Below, piece by piece: positions 1 through 8,209 of a DNA stretch of 64,000 nucleotides. Numbering within the stretch: position 1 is the first letter of the stretch; each line of letters opens with the position of its first letter. The position numbers and the translations under genes are program-made. This stretch comes from an uncultured SAR86 cluster bacterium (GTDB taxonomy: Bacteria > Pseudomonadota > Gammaproteobacteria > Magnimaribacterales > D2472): the NCBI GenBank assembly GCA_902520725.1, contig CABYPB010000001.1, positions 1 to 64,000 on the forward strand. The letters run 5' to 3'. The notes under the pieces are model-generated. The model made no database searches. It worked only from the letters and a program-made list of their open reading frames with translations, and had not been told where the DNA came from.

Positions 1-269
1 TGGGCTGGTTAGGATTGGGGGTTCTTGCAAGTGAATTTGAAAAAACAATGCTTGAAACAGACATTGGAATTCTTTCTGAGGTATTTCAAACTGAATTTGG
101 TTTTCATTTTCTAGAGGTTGTTGGAAAAAGAACTCATGAACTAACTGAAGAATTAATAAAAGATAGGGCCTACTCTATTCTCTACGCAAGAAAATTTGAA
201 GAAGAATTAGAAAATACTCTCAGAACAATGAGAGCAGAAGCTTTTGTCGAATTTAAAAACTTAGATTGA
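1..269 (+). CDS. surA: SurA periplasmic chaperone/peptidyl-prolyl isomerase, C-terminal fragment
   Basis: The open frame runs in from the window edge; the track ATG at 15 is internal, because codons before it read G-W-L-G-L. The visible part matches the end of a parvulin-type rotamase domain (GxLGW-like start, FGFHFLEVVGKR) followed by the C-terminal helix typical of SurA. SurA helps fold outer-membrane proteins in the periplasm. The neighbour order surA-pdxA-ksgA-apaH is the classic gammaproteobacterial one and strengthens the call. Only about 88 residues are visible, so the signal peptide and N-terminal domain lie outside the window. The stop overlaps the TTG start of pdxA, suggesting coupled translation. 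Confidence 0.88.
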   Translation, partial: GWLGLGVLASEFEKTMLETDIGILSEVFQTEFGFHFLEVVGKRTHELTEELIKDRAYSILYARKFEEELENTLRTMRAEAFVEFKNLD

Positions 270-1246
270 AAAAAATAATATATTCTCCTGGAGAGCCAGC
301 TGGTATTGGTCCAGATCTAATAATCCAATTAGCACTATCGAAAGAATGGGAAGCTCTAAAGGTCCCTGTTGTTGTTATTGGGGATCCAAAACTTTTTGCT
401 GATAGAGCTAATAAACTAAAAAAAAGACTTAAGATAGTTGAGTTAGATAATCTAGAAGAAATTAAAAAAAATAAAAAATCTGCAATACAGATAATCAAAG
501 TCTCCAATTGTAAAAACACTAACGCGGGTAAGCTAACAACACTTAATGCCCAATATGTTTTAGATGTTCTTGATTATGCTATTAAAAAAACTATTTATAA
601 CAAAGATGCAGCTTTGGTAACAGGGCCTTTGAATAAAGAAATGATCATATCTATTAGTAAAACATTTACTGGTCATACAGAATATATTCAAAAAGTTACC
701 AAAAGTAATGATGTTCTTATGATGCTTGCTTCTAATAAGCTAAGAGTTGCTTTGGCAACAACTCATATACCTTTAAAAAGTGTCCCAAAGAAAATTACAA
801 AAAATCTTATAAAAAATAAAATCAGGATTCTTAATAATGATCTTAAGGATAAATTTAATATTAAAAAACCAAACATAAAAATATTAGGATTGAATCCCCA
901 TGCGGGTGAAAACGGTAAAATTGGTAAGGAAGAATTAGAGCATATAAAACCAGCAGTTAAGGAATTAAGGAAAAGTAATATTAATGTTTCAATGCCTATT
1001 TCAGCTGATACTGCATTCTCGCATAAGATTTTAAAAGAAACTGATGCATATCTTGGAATGTATCATGATCAAGTTCTTCCGGTCTTAAAGGCATTAAGTT
1101 TTGGTAATTCTATTAATATAACTCTTGGAGTACCAATAATTAGAACTTCTGTTGATCATGGTGTTGCTCTAGATATTTCAGGAACTAACAAAGCTGACAC
1201 TTCATCTCTAATCCTTGCAATAAAGACTGCAAAAAAATTAATTTAA
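266..1246 (+). CDS. pdxA: 4-hydroxythreonine-4-phosphate dehydrogenase PdxA
   Basis: Oxidises 4-phosphohydroxy-L-threonine in the DXP-dependent pyridoxal phosphate pathway, in the cytoplasm as a metal-dependent dimer. The 326-aa protein is full length for the family. It shows GEPAGIGPD at the N-terminus, TGPLNKE and GHTEY in the substrate region, and NPHAGENGKIG and YHDQVLP with the metal/substrate histidines. The start is a TTG at 266 overlapping the surA stop (TTGA); no ATG lies close enough to keep the GEPAGIGPD motif. It sits between surA and ksgA as in Escherichia coli, and the stop abuts the ksgA ATG (TAATG). Confidence 0.97.
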   Translation: MKKIIYSPGEPAGIGPDLIIQLALSKEWEALKVPVVVIGDPKLFADRANKLKKRLKIVELDNLEEIKKNKKSAIQIIKVSNCKNTNAGKLTTLNAQYVLDVLDYAIKKTIYNKDAALVTGPLNKEMIISISKTFTGHTEYIQKVTKSNDVLMMLASNKLRVALATTHIPLKSVPKKITKNLIKNKIRILNNDLKDKFNIKKPNIKILGLNPHAGENGKIGKEELEHIKPAVKELRKSNINVSMPISADTAFSHKILKETDAYLGMYHDQVLPVLKALSFGNSINITLGVPIIRTSVDHGVALDISGTNKADTSSLILAIKTAKKLI

Positions 1247-2013
1247 TGAGTTCAAGAGATATCAGGAGAAAATATGGTCAAAACTATTTAATAGATCCAG
1301 CTATATTATTTGAGATGGGTGAAGTGATTTCCCCAAATGACTCAGATAATTTTATTGAAATTGGTCCAGGTATTGGTGCTCTTACCAATCAAATAAATAC
1401 AGAAAACATTAATATTACTGCCATAGATATTGATGCAGACAATATTGAAACCCTAAAAAATAAATTTAAAGGTCCTGCTAATTTTAATTTTATAAATGAA
1501 GATATTCTTAAATTTAAGTTAGAAGACTTAAAGGTCGAAAAAAGAATAGTAGGCAACCTTCCCTATAATATTTCTACTCAAATAATCTTAAAGTTATTAA
1601 ATGACTATCAAAAGATAATAGATATGCATTTCTTAGTCCAAAAAGAAGTTGCGCAAAAAATTACTGGCCAAGTAGCATCAAAAAATTGGGGTAAACTTGC
1701 AATAAAGATCTCAGCATTTTTTAATAGTGAAATTTTATTTGATGTGCCACCCGAAGCATTTGATATAAAACCAAAAGTAAATTCAAGCTTTATAAGACTC
1801 CTTCCAAAGAAAGATTTAAATTATGACCTCTCCATAAAAGATAATCTTTATAAAATAATTGATCTAGCTTTTTCTTCAAAAAGAAAAAATATAAAAAATA
1901 ATTTAAAGAAGTTAGACATCGATTGGGATAAAACAAATATAGACCCAACTAAGAGATCTGAAGAAATTCCATTATCTGATTTTATTAATCTAGCAAAGGT
2001 ATATTCGGCCTAA
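1246..2013 (+). CDS. rsmA: 16S rRNA dimethyladenosine transferase KsgA (RsmA)
   Basis: Dimethylates the two adjacent adenosines in the 3'-terminal helix of 16S rRNA late in small-subunit assembly. The N-terminal RRKYGQNYLID signature, SAM motif I EIGPGIGALT and catalytic motif NLPYNIST are all visible. The all-helical C-terminal domain follows (PPEAFDIKPKVNSSF). At 255 aa it is close to the usual 260-275. The ATG at 1246 overlaps the pdxA stop and the stop overlaps the apaH ATG, so it lies inside a coupled operon. The apaG gene usually found between ksgA and apaH is absent here. Confidence 0.97.
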   Translation: MSSRDIRRKYGQNYLIDPAILFEMGEVISPNDSDNFIEIGPGIGALTNQINTENINITAIDIDADNIETLKNKFKGPANFNFINEDILKFKLEDLKVEKRIVGNLPYNISTQIILKLLNDYQKIIDMHFLVQKEVAQKITGQVASKNWGKLAIKISAFFNSEILFDVPPEAFDIKPKVNSSFIRLLPKKDLNYDLSIKDNLYKIIDLAFSSKRKNIKNNLKKLDIDWDKTNIDPTKRSEEIPLSDFINLAKVYSA

Positions 2014-2819
2014 TGGCACATTATGTTATTGGTGACGTTCAAGGTTGTTACGATGAGTTAAAATTACTTTGTAAGAAAATTAATTTCAATCCAAATAAAG
2101 ATTTACTAATATTTGCAGGAGATCTTGTAAATAGAGGCCCGAAATCACTTGAGGTGCTAAATTTCTGCCTCAAAAATAAAAAATCTGTAAGAGCTGTCCT
2201 AGGAAATCATGATTTTTACCTACTTTATCTTTTGGAGCACAAAAAGAAAAACGAGTCTCTAAAGAATATTCTTAACTCAAAAAATAGTAACAAGATTTAT
2301 AGCTGGTTAAAAAAACTTCCCCTCTTGCTAACGATCAAAATTAAATCATCAAAAGAATCATTTTGGATTAGTCATGCTGGAATACCATTTATTTGGGATC
2401 TAAAGAAAGCAAAAAATCTTTCAGATGAAATGAAAGTGGTTATGAAAAATGACTCTTTTAATGTTCTTGAGAATATGTGGGGTGATAGGCCAGCATTATG
2501 GAAGGATGATTTGGAGGGCTATGAAAGATATAGAACGATAATCAATTATTTCACAAGAATGCGGTATTTAGATAAAAAAGGAGGCTTGAAGCTTAAGAAA
2601 AAAGATTTAAAATCGGAGCACAATCATATACCGTGGTTTGTTCAAACTCATAATAATTTAAAAGATAAAGAAAATATTATTTTTGGTCATTGGGCAGCAC
2701 TTGAAGGTAAAACAAAATTAGATAATATAATCGGATTAGATACCGGATGTGTTTGGGGGAATAAACTTACAGCTTTGAGATTAGAAGATAAAAGGCTGAT
2801 TCAAGTCAAAAGAAAATGA
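2013..2819 (+). CDS. apaH: Symmetrical bis(5'-nucleosyl)-tetraphosphatase ApaH
   Basis: Hydrolyses Ap4A to two ADP, and in enterobacteria also removes Np4 caps from RNA. It is a PPP-family metallophosphatase. The three metal-binding blocks are present: GDVQGCYDEL, FAGDLVNRGPKSLEVL and VLGNHDFYLL. A later histidine block FGHWAALEG and IGLDTGCVWG complete the fold. At 268 aa it is close to the 280-aa E. coli enzyme. The ATG overlaps the ksgA stop, and the end overlaps the cca start by 4 bp. Confidence 0.96.
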   Translation: MAHYVIGDVQGCYDELKLLCKKINFNPNKDLLIFAGDLVNRGPKSLEVLNFCLKNKKSVRAVLGNHDFYLLYLLEHKKKNESLKNILNSKNSNKIYSWLKKLPLLLTIKIKSSKESFWISHAGIPFIWDLKKAKNLSDEMKVVMKNDSFNVLENMWGDRPALWKDDLEGYERYRTIINYFTRMRYLDKKGGLKLKKKDLKSEHNHIPWFVQTHNNLKDKENIIFGHWAALEGKTKLDNIIGLDTGCVWGNKLTALRLEDKRLIQVKRK

Positions 2820-3835
2820 AAATTTATAAAGTTGGTGGCGCTGTGAGAGATTCTTTGCTGGGTGTAAGGTCAGCGGATAACGATTGGGTTGTCATTGGTT
2901 CATCTCCTGAAGAAATGCTGGCAAATGGCTTTAAGCCAATTGGTAAAGATTTCCCAGTCTTTTTGCATCCTGATACAAGTGAGGAATATGCTCTTGCAAG
3001 AACTGAAAAGAAATCTGGAACTGGATATCACGGTTTTACATTTTACTTTGGGAAAGATGTAACACTAGAAGAAGATTTATCTAGAAGAGATTTCACAATA
3101 AATGCTATTGCTGAAGATACAGAAGGCAACATTATTGATCCGTTTAACGGTCAGCACGATATTAAAAATAAACTGTTTAGGCATGTTTCAGATGCTTTCT
3201 ATGAGGACCCGTTAAGAGCTATAAGACTAGCAAGACTATTTACTTATGAGCATTTAAAAGATTTCAATATTAACGACACAACTATAGATAGTATTAATAA
3301 GATAGTTTCAAACGATGAGATAAAAAAATTATCTACTGACAGGATATGGTCAGAAACTGCAAGAGCTTTAAATAGTTCTTATCCGAATATTTATTTTGAA
3401 AAAATAATAACACTGAATTTAAAAAATCCATTCTTTAAAAATTTAAATATTGCCAGTTGCCATTCGCATAAAGATCCTGAAGTAAGATGGGCAGAACTTC
3501 AAATAAATAATGATTTTGAAATAGGAGAGCAGCTGCCAATACCTAATGAATTTAAACATGCGTCTAATATATTAAAAAACATATCAAAAATTGATATGAA
3601 AATTAATGATAACGATTTGATTTCAATTTTGATAACATCAAATTTTAAGAGAAATGAGGATCTTATTAATAAACTAGTTACATTACCGAATCTAGAAAAG
3701 ACTAAAGATTTCATATTAAAACTGGTTAAAGAAATCAGAAATACTAATTTTTCTACCTTATCAAGAACACCAAAAGAGAAAGTTGAGCAAGAAAAGTTTA
3801 ATATGTACAAAAATATTATATTTAAGTGCAAATGA
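2816..3835 (+). CDS. cca: CCA tRNA nucleotidyltransferase, short form
   Basis: Adds or repairs the 3' CCA of tRNAs. The class II nucleotidyltransferase head is clear: KVGGAVRDSLLG, the metal-binding DND in DNDWVVIG, RRDFTINAIA, and the YEDPLRAIRLARL block of the neck. The protein is 339 aa, against about 410 for E. coli Cca. The remaining C-terminal part shows no HD phosphohydrolase motif, so the repair phosphatase domain of the gammaproteobacterial enzyme appears to be missing. The ATG overlaps the apaH stop (ATGA). The only tRNA in the window already encodes its CCA, consistent with a mainly repair role. Confidence 0.93.
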   Translation: MKIYKVGGAVRDSLLGVRSADNDWVVIGSSPEEMLANGFKPIGKDFPVFLHPDTSEEYALARTEKKSGTGYHGFTFYFGKDVTLEEDLSRRDFTINAIAEDTEGNIIDPFNGQHDIKNKLFRHVSDAFYEDPLRAIRLARLFTYEHLKDFNINDTTIDSINKIVSNDEIKKLSTDRIWSETARALNSSYPNIYFEKIITLNLKNPFFKNLNIASCHSHKDPEVRWAELQINNDFEIGEQLPIPNEFKHASNILKNISKIDMKINDNDLISILITSNFKRNEDLINKLVTLPNLEKTKDFILKLVKEIRNTNFSTLSRTPKEKVEQEKFNMYKNIIFKCK

Positions 3836-4557
3836 ACAAGACTATATTTATAACAGGGGCTGCTAAAAGAATTGGTAAAGAAATAGCTCTTACTTTTAAA
3901 GAATTAGGTTGGAATATTATCATTCATTACAACTCATCTAAAAGTGATGCTGATAATCTAGCTGATCAAATTAATAAAGATAATCCTAATTCTGCTAAAA
4001 CTGTTCAAGGTAATCTTGATGTAAAAGAAGATGTTCAGAAAATTTTAAATGAAGTAAATGATGCATTTCCCTCAATAGACCTATTGATAAATAATGCTTC
4101 TACTTTTTATCCAACACCTATTGATGAAATTTCGGAAGATCATTGGGAAAAACTAATTGGAAGTAACTTAAAAGGTCCACTTTTTCTAATACAAGGCCTT
4201 AAAGAAAAACTAAAAAAATCTAATGGATCAATTATTAATATAACTGATACAAATTTAACAAAAGGAGTTGCAAATTATTCTATATATTCAGCAGCAAAAG
4301 CCGGTTTGGAGGCAATAACTAAAGGGCTTGCAAGAGAGTTAGCGCCTGAAATAAAAGTTAATGCAATTGCGCCTGGCGCTATGCTTGAACCTCCAGATGT
4401 TACTTGGACTGAAGAACAAAAAAATAAGGTTATTGAAACAATACCTCTTAAGAGAATGGGTTCAGAAAAGGATATTGCTAATGCGGTGAAATTCCTTGCC
4501 AACTCTGAATATATTACTGGCCAAACTATCAAAGTGGATGGGGGAAGATCTTTATAA
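3832..4557 (+). CDS. SDR oxidoreductase, pteridine/dihydrofolate reductase type (FolM-like)
   Basis: Short-chain dehydrogenase of 241 aa. The cofactor loop is TGAAKRIG rather than TGxxxGIG; the TGxxxRxG form marks pteridine reductases and FolM. NNAS and the catalytic YSIYSAAK are present, and the C-terminus ends ITGQTIKVDGGRSL. FolM-type enzymes reduce dihydromonapterin or dihydrobiopterin with NADPH. The folK and folB genes lie 1.7 kb away on the other strand, which fits a pterin role. I chose the ATG at 3832 (ATGA overlap with the cca stop) over the track GTG two codons upstream. Substrate is inferred, not shown. Confidence 0.8.
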   Translation: MNKTIFITGAAKRIGKEIALTFKELGWNIIIHYNSSKSDADNLADQINKDNPNSAKTVQGNLDVKEDVQKILNEVNDAFPSIDLLINNASTFYPTPIDEISEDHWEKLIGSNLKGPLFLIQGLKEKLKKSNGSIINITDTNLTKGVANYSIYSAAKAGLEAITKGLARELAPEIKVNAIAPGAMLEPPDVTWTEEQKNKVIETIPLKRMGSEKDIANAVKFLANSEYITGQTIKVDGGRSL

Positions 4558-5606
4558 TGGAGCCACTCGACGATGCAAAATTTTCTGGTACAAAAGAAGT
4601 TGCTGAACATTTAACAATTGAAGTATCAAACTTACAGCCATGGATTGACGAATTTGTGCATGAAGCTGGAAGAATTAACTCTATTGAACAATTTAAAGGC
4701 GGCCAATCTAACCCAACTTATAAAATTGTTACTGATTCTAAAAATCTTGTTTTAAGAAGAAAGCCACCAGGCAAGCTTTTACCATCAGCGCATGCCGTTG
4801 ATAGAGAATATAAAGTTATAACAGCTTTGTATGAAACTGATGTTCCAGTGCCAAAAACATATGGGCTCTGCGAAGATGATGAAGTAGCAGGTACAGCTTT
4901 TTTTGTTATGGATTTTTTAGATGGAGATCTTTTTTGGAATCCTATGATTCCATCACTTTCAAATAAAGATAGAACAGAGATATATCGAAACAAAAATAAA
5001 ACTTTAGCTTTGCTTCATGGGGTTGATTATAAAAAGATAGGATTGGAAGACTATGGTAAGCCTGGAAATTATGTAGCTAGACAGGTTGCTAGATGGTCAA
5101 AACAATATAGGGCATCTGAAACGGATGACATTGAAGCTATGAATAACTTAATTGATTGGTTGCCAAAAAATATTCCCGATGATGATGAGACATCAATAGT
5201 TCACGGAGATTATCGACTAGATAATATGATATTAAAAAATAATCAGGTTATGGGCATCTTGGACTGGGAACTATCAACCTTAGGACATCCTATTGCAGAT
5301 TTTAGTTATCATTGTCTTTCATGGAGAACTCAAGAGGCATTTTGGGATCAAGCTAAATTAAAAGAACTTGGTGTTCCCTCTGAGAAAGAGTATATGGATA
5401 TGTACTGTGAAAATACTGGTAAAGACCTATCAAAAAATTGGGAATTCTATATGGCATTTAATATGTTCAAAATTGCAGGAATCTTGCAGGGGATACTAGG
5501 TCGAGTAAGAGATGGAACAGCATCAAGCAAACATGCTGAAGATAGAGGTATGATGGTTTACCCTTTATCTGAAGCAGCATGGAATACAATTAAAGAAAAT
5601 TTTTAA
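4557..5606 (+). CDS. Phosphotransferase of the aminoglycoside-kinase fold (ACAD10/11 N-terminal type)
   Basis: A 349-aa kinase-like protein with the APH catalytic loop IVHGDYRLDNMIL (Brenner-like HGDxxxxN) and the metal site GILDWELSTLGHP. FKGGQSNPTYKI at the N-terminus is the nucleotide loop, and LVLRRKPPGKLLPSAHAVDREY matches the segment seen in acyl-CoA-dehydrogenase-associated phosphotransferases. In that family (ACAD10/11 and bacterial stand-alone homologues) the kinase acts on 4-hydroxy acyl-CoAs. No acyl-CoA dehydrogenase is adjacent here, so the substrate is unknown. It is cytoplasmic, with no signal peptide. The ATG overlaps the preceding gene's stop. It is not good evidence of antibiotic resistance. 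Confidence 0.82.
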   Translation: MEPLDDAKFSGTKEVAEHLTIEVSNLQPWIDEFVHEAGRINSIEQFKGGQSNPTYKIVTDSKNLVLRRKPPGKLLPSAHAVDREYKVITALYETDVPVPKTYGLCEDDEVAGTAFFVMDFLDGDLFWNPMIPSLSNKDRTEIYRNKNKTLALLHGVDYKKIGLEDYGKPGNYVARQVARWSKQYRASETDDIEAMNNLIDWLPKNIPDDDETSIVHGDYRLDNMILKNNQVMGILDWELSTLGHPIADFSYHCLSWRTQEAFWDQAKLKELGVPSEKEYMDMYCENTGKDLSKNWEFYMAFNMFKIAGILQGILGRVRDGTASSKHAEDRGMMVYPLSEAAWNTIKENF

Positions 5607-5610
5607 TCAC

Positions 5611-6216
5611 CTATCTTTTAACAAAAAATAAAGTGATTCCTGATATAGAGGTAACTAATGCAAGTATTGATAAGACTTTTAGTAAAATATTATTGATATT
5701 GTCTCTTTCCTTGTAATCCATTATATGCAGGCTCCACATCAAGTCCCAGATTCTCCAGGAATCCGATCTTATTGAACCAATATCACCAGTCATATAACCA
5801 ACGTAGACATTTATATCATCTTTGGTATCTGTTTTAACTTTGTATACTGGCAGACTTCCTCTATATTCACCACCTGGATAAAGTTGTGTAACCAATATAA
5901 CTTCTAGAGGATTTAAAGTAGTTTTTTGAGATGTTATTTCTATAGCCTCTTCTTTTGAAAGAGGTTTAACAATATTTCCCTCTGGATAAGTTTTATAAGA
6001 TTTTTCTCCATTTTCATTTGTCTCAATAATAGAAGTTCCAAGTCTGTCAAAAATTCTTAATTCGACATCTTTAGGTAAACGATACTGCTCTCCTCTAACC
6101 AATTCAATTTTGTTATAAGCAAAATAAATACCAGATACAGTCCACAACAAAAGCTGAATGGATACAAATATACTTAAATATCTGTGAAGATTTCTTGTGA
6201 ATTTTTTTGTTTTCAT
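5611..6216 (-). CDS. PepSY-domain membrane protein
   Basis: A 201-aa protein with an N-terminal membrane segment (about residues 12-33, SIFVSIQLLLWTVSGIYFAY), a periplasmic-looking middle with a PepSY-like repeat (LSKEEAIEITSQ, followed by a YRGSLPVYKV strand), and a C-terminal membrane segment (about 178-198). The RNLHRYLSIFVSIQLLLW motif is typical of PepSY-associated TM proteins, some of which are linked to iron or redox functions. The function here is unknown. It is convergent with the upstream kinase gene (4-bp gap) and overlaps folK by 4 bp, so it is the last gene of the tsaD-folB-folK transcript. Confidence 0.7.
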   Translation of the reverse strand: MKTKKFTRNLHRYLSIFVSIQLLLWTVSGIYFAYNKIELVRGEQYRLPKDVELRIFDRLGTSIIETNENGEKSYKTYPEGNIVKPLSKEEAIEITSQKTTLNPLEVILVTQLYPGGEYRGSLPVYKVKTDTKDDINVYVGYMTGDIGSIRSDSWRIWDLMWSLHIMDYKERDNINNILLKVLSILALVTSISGITLFFVKR

Positions 6217-6596
6217 TTTAATAATTCTTTTAATGGCTCAGATACAAAAGTATATTTTTCTATTTCATCACTTTCAAATAATATTTCTTCATCTTCGTCA
6301 ATTTGAAGAACTATATCGATATCTAAAGTCCTTGCACTAAATTTAGGAGCACTTCTATTTCTTCCAGCAGCATCTTCAATGGACTTAAGTTTGTTATTAA
6401 GTTCATCAAAAGAATCTTTAGTTTCACCGCATATAATTGAATTTAAGAAATCATCTCCCTCAAATCCCTCAGCTTTAGTTTTGTGTATTGAGGAAGATTT
6501 GGTATTGATTAAGATTTTATTAAGCTCTGATTGTGCGAAATCTAGATTCTCTTTTGCGTTTATATTGCTTCCAAGTGATAAAAAATATGTCATCAT
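6213..6596 (-). CDS. folK: 2-amino-4-hydroxy-6-hydroxymethyldihydropteridine pyrophosphokinase (HPPK), short
   Basis: Transfers pyrophosphate from ATP to hydroxymethyldihydropterin in folate synthesis. The N-terminus FLSLGSNINAKENL and the metal-binding RTLDIDIVL are diagnostic. At 127 aa it is about 30 residues shorter than E. coli FolK (159). The usual HPRxxxRxFVLxPL block after the acidic motif is reduced to KYTFVSEPLKELL. The ATG overlaps folB by 4 bp. The folB-folK pairing is common, but the plsY gene often found near tsaD/folB is missing. The short tail could be natural streamlining or mean altered activity. Confidence 0.87.
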   Translation of the reverse strand: MMTYFLSLGSNINAKENLDFAQSELNKILINTKSSSIHKTKAEGFEGDDFLNSIICGETKDSFDELNNKLKSIEDAAGRNRSAPKFSARTLDIDIVLQIDEDEEILFESDEIEKYTFVSEPLKELLK

Positions 6597-6940
6597 CTAT
6601 GAATAATCAATCCAACATCTTTAGCGCCCCTTAGAGCGCCTGGCTTTGAAACTCTTAATTTTATTGATTCAACTTGAAACTCATCTTTGACTAAAGATGC
6701 AATGCCTTCAGCAAGAGACTCTTGTAGCTGAAAGGATGATTCCTCAACAAATTTTATAACAGCTTTACAGATAGTTTTGTAATCAACTGTATCTTCAATT
6801 GAATCGGTTTTAGCTGCTTTTTTGCAATCAAATGGAAACTCCATATCAATACTTACTTCTTGCTTAACTTTTCGTTCCCAATCAAAAATACCTATGATTG
6901 TTTCAACTCTTAAATCTTTTATATAAATTATGTCTTTCAT
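6593..6940 (-). CDS. folB: Dihydroneopterin aldolase FolB
   Basis: Converts dihydroneopterin to hydroxymethyldihydropterin, the step before FolK. The protein MKDIIYIKDLRVETIIGIFDWER shows the family opening, with the catalytic-region glutamate in TIIGIFDWE. Further on are VDYKTICKAV and the catalytic lysine region LRVSKPGAL. Length is 115 aa, typical. I place the start at 6940 because that ATG overlaps the tsaD stop as ATGA; the longer track ORF (6964) would overlap tsaD by 28 bp and adds non-homologous residues. It is cytoplasmic and cotranscribed with tsaD and folK. Confidence 0.93.
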   Translation of the reverse strand: MKDIIYIKDLRVETIIGIFDWERKVKQEVSIDMEFPFDCKKAAKTDSIEDTVDYKTICKAVIKFVEESSFQLQESLAEGIASLVKDEFQVESIKLRVSKPGALRGAKDVGLIIHR

Positions 6941-7941
6941 TGCGTTAATTCGTTTAGGGGCCATCTTGCCCTTACTTTTGACCTAATGTTTTGTTCCTTG
7001 GGAGGTGACATCATTGAGCCTACAAAGGCAATCATAGCTGCATTATCTCCACAATATTTTAAATCAGGATAATAAACTTTAATGTTAAGTATACCTTCAA
7101 GATTTTTAAATTCTTCTCTTATATATTTATTTGCAGCAACTCCTCCAGCAACAATAAGATCAGATCGATTAGTTTCTTCAATAGCCTTTTTAATCTTAGC
7201 TATCAAAACATCTGTAACAGCTTTTTGAAAAGATGCTGCGATATCAGCCTTGATTTTGTCATTTAAATTCCCAATTTTTTGGATCGTATACAAAACTGCT
7301 GTTTTTAAACCGCTAAGACTCATGTTTAAATTATCGCTATGAATCATTGGTCTTGGGAAATCATAAGCTAAAGGATTCCCTTTAAGAGCCAATTTTTCAA
7401 TATGAGGTCCTCCAGGGTAAGGTAGTCCTAGTAATTTACCCACTTTATCAAATGCTTCACCAACAGCATCATCTTGAGATTGTCCAAGTATTTCATAATC
7501 AGCTTTTGCTTTCACATCAACAATCATACTGTGACCACCTGAAACTAATAGACATATAAAAGGCATAGAGATTTCAGGAAATTCCATCATAGGAGACATC
7601 AAATGACCTTCTAAATGATTGATCGGAATAAGTGGAACATCTAATGCAGTAGATAAGCCTTGTGCAAAGCTTTCACCAATCAGCAGTGCTCCAAGTAAAC
7701 CAGGCCCAGATGTATAAGCTATTTTATCAATACTCTCTAATGTATCTTCCCCAAGAGCGTCTTTTAATACATCAATTATTTTCACGCAATGATCTCTAGA
7801 AGCCAACTCAGGAACCACACCGCCATATTCGGCATGCATTTTCATTTGGCTATAAACGGATTCACCAACAATTCCTTTGTTACTATCGTATACAGCAATT
7901 GCTGTTTCATCACATGAAGTTTCTATACCTAAAGTTTTCAT
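6937..7941 (-). CDS. tsaD: tRNA N6-adenosine threonylcarbamoyltransferase TsaD
   Basis: Transfers the threonylcarbamoyl group to A37 of tRNAs reading ANN codons. The N-terminus TLGIETSCDETAIAVYD, the HAEYGGVVPELASRDH block, the metal-binding histidines in NHLEGH and CLLVSGGHS are all present, and the distal GGVAAN motif is intact. The start at 7941 (MKTLGIETS) leaves 334 aa, matching the family; the five extra track residues are not conserved. It is divergent from rpsU, the arrangement found in many gammaproteobacteria, with a 50-bp shared promoter region. Confidence 0.97.
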   Translation of the reverse strand: MKTLGIETSCDETAIAVYDSNKGIVGESVYSQMKMHAEYGGVVPELASRDHCVKIIDVLKDALGEDTLESIDKIAYTSGPGLLGALLIGESFAQGLSTALDVPLIPINHLEGHLMSPMMEFPEISMPFICLLVSGGHSMIVDVKAKADYEILGQSQDDAVGEAFDKVGKLLGLPYPGGPHIEKLALKGNPLAYDFPRPMIHSDNLNMSLSGLKTAVLYTIQKIGNLNDKIKADIAASFQKAVTDVLIAKIKKAIEETNRSDLIVAGGVAANKYIREEFKNLEGILNIKVYYPDLKYCGDNAAMIAFVGSMMSPPKEQNIRSKVRARWPLNELTQ

Positions 7942-7950
7942 AAAAAAGTT

Positions 7951-7979
7951 TTGCAAAAATGTTAATAAAAGCCTAAACT
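7951..7979 (+). promoter_or_regulatory. Putative sigma-70 promoter of rpsU
   Basis: TTGCAA and TAAACT are separated by exactly 17 bp. The predicted transcription start is about 7986, only some 6 nt before the rpsU ATG. No Shine-Dalgarno sequence is visible between the -10 element and the ATG. This is a motif match only; upstream alternatives inside tsaD are possible. Confidence 0.45.
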
Positions 7980-7991
7980 ACGCGTCACATT

Positions 7992-8207
7992 ATGCCTTCA
8001 ATTATTATAAAAGATACAGAACATTTTGATATTGGTTTGAGAAAATTCAAGCGTGCTTGTGAGAAAGCTGCAATAGTTCCAGAAATCAGAGCTAGAGAAT
8101 TTTATGAAAAACCAACTGAAAAAAAGAAACGTTTAATGGCTGCAGCCGTCAAAAGAGCAAGAAAAACTAATAGAAAATTTTCTTTTTCTAGGCAAAGACA
8201 TAGATAG
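7992..8207 (+). CDS. rpsU: 30S ribosomal protein bS21
   Basis: Small basic ribosomal protein of 71 aa, the usual length, located on the platform near the anti-Shine-Dalgarno end of 16S rRNA. The family opening [26 protein letters not shown] is clear and the C-terminus is arginine-rich (FSFSRQRHR). The sequence before the ATG (GCGTCACATT) has no purine-rich ribosome site, which is odd for a gene that is normally strongly translated. The dnaG and rpoD genes that follow rpsU in many relatives are not here; yqeY follows at 2 bp. Confidence 0.97.
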   Translation: MPSIIIKDTEHFDIGLRKFKRACEKAAIVPEIRAREFYEKPTEKKKRLMAAAVKRARKTNRKFSFSRQRHR

Positions 8208-8209
8208 TT

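Noticed and set aside
4557-5606. Antibiotic (aminoglycoside) resistance kinase
   Set aside because: The fold is shared, but the N-terminal segment matches the ACAD10/11-type phosphotransferase, and there is no mobile or resistance context.
5605-5637. Hairpin AATCAC...GTGATT at the convergent junction of the kinase and PepSY genes
   Set aside because: Six-bp stem with a loop of about 21 nt and no T-tract; likely chance.
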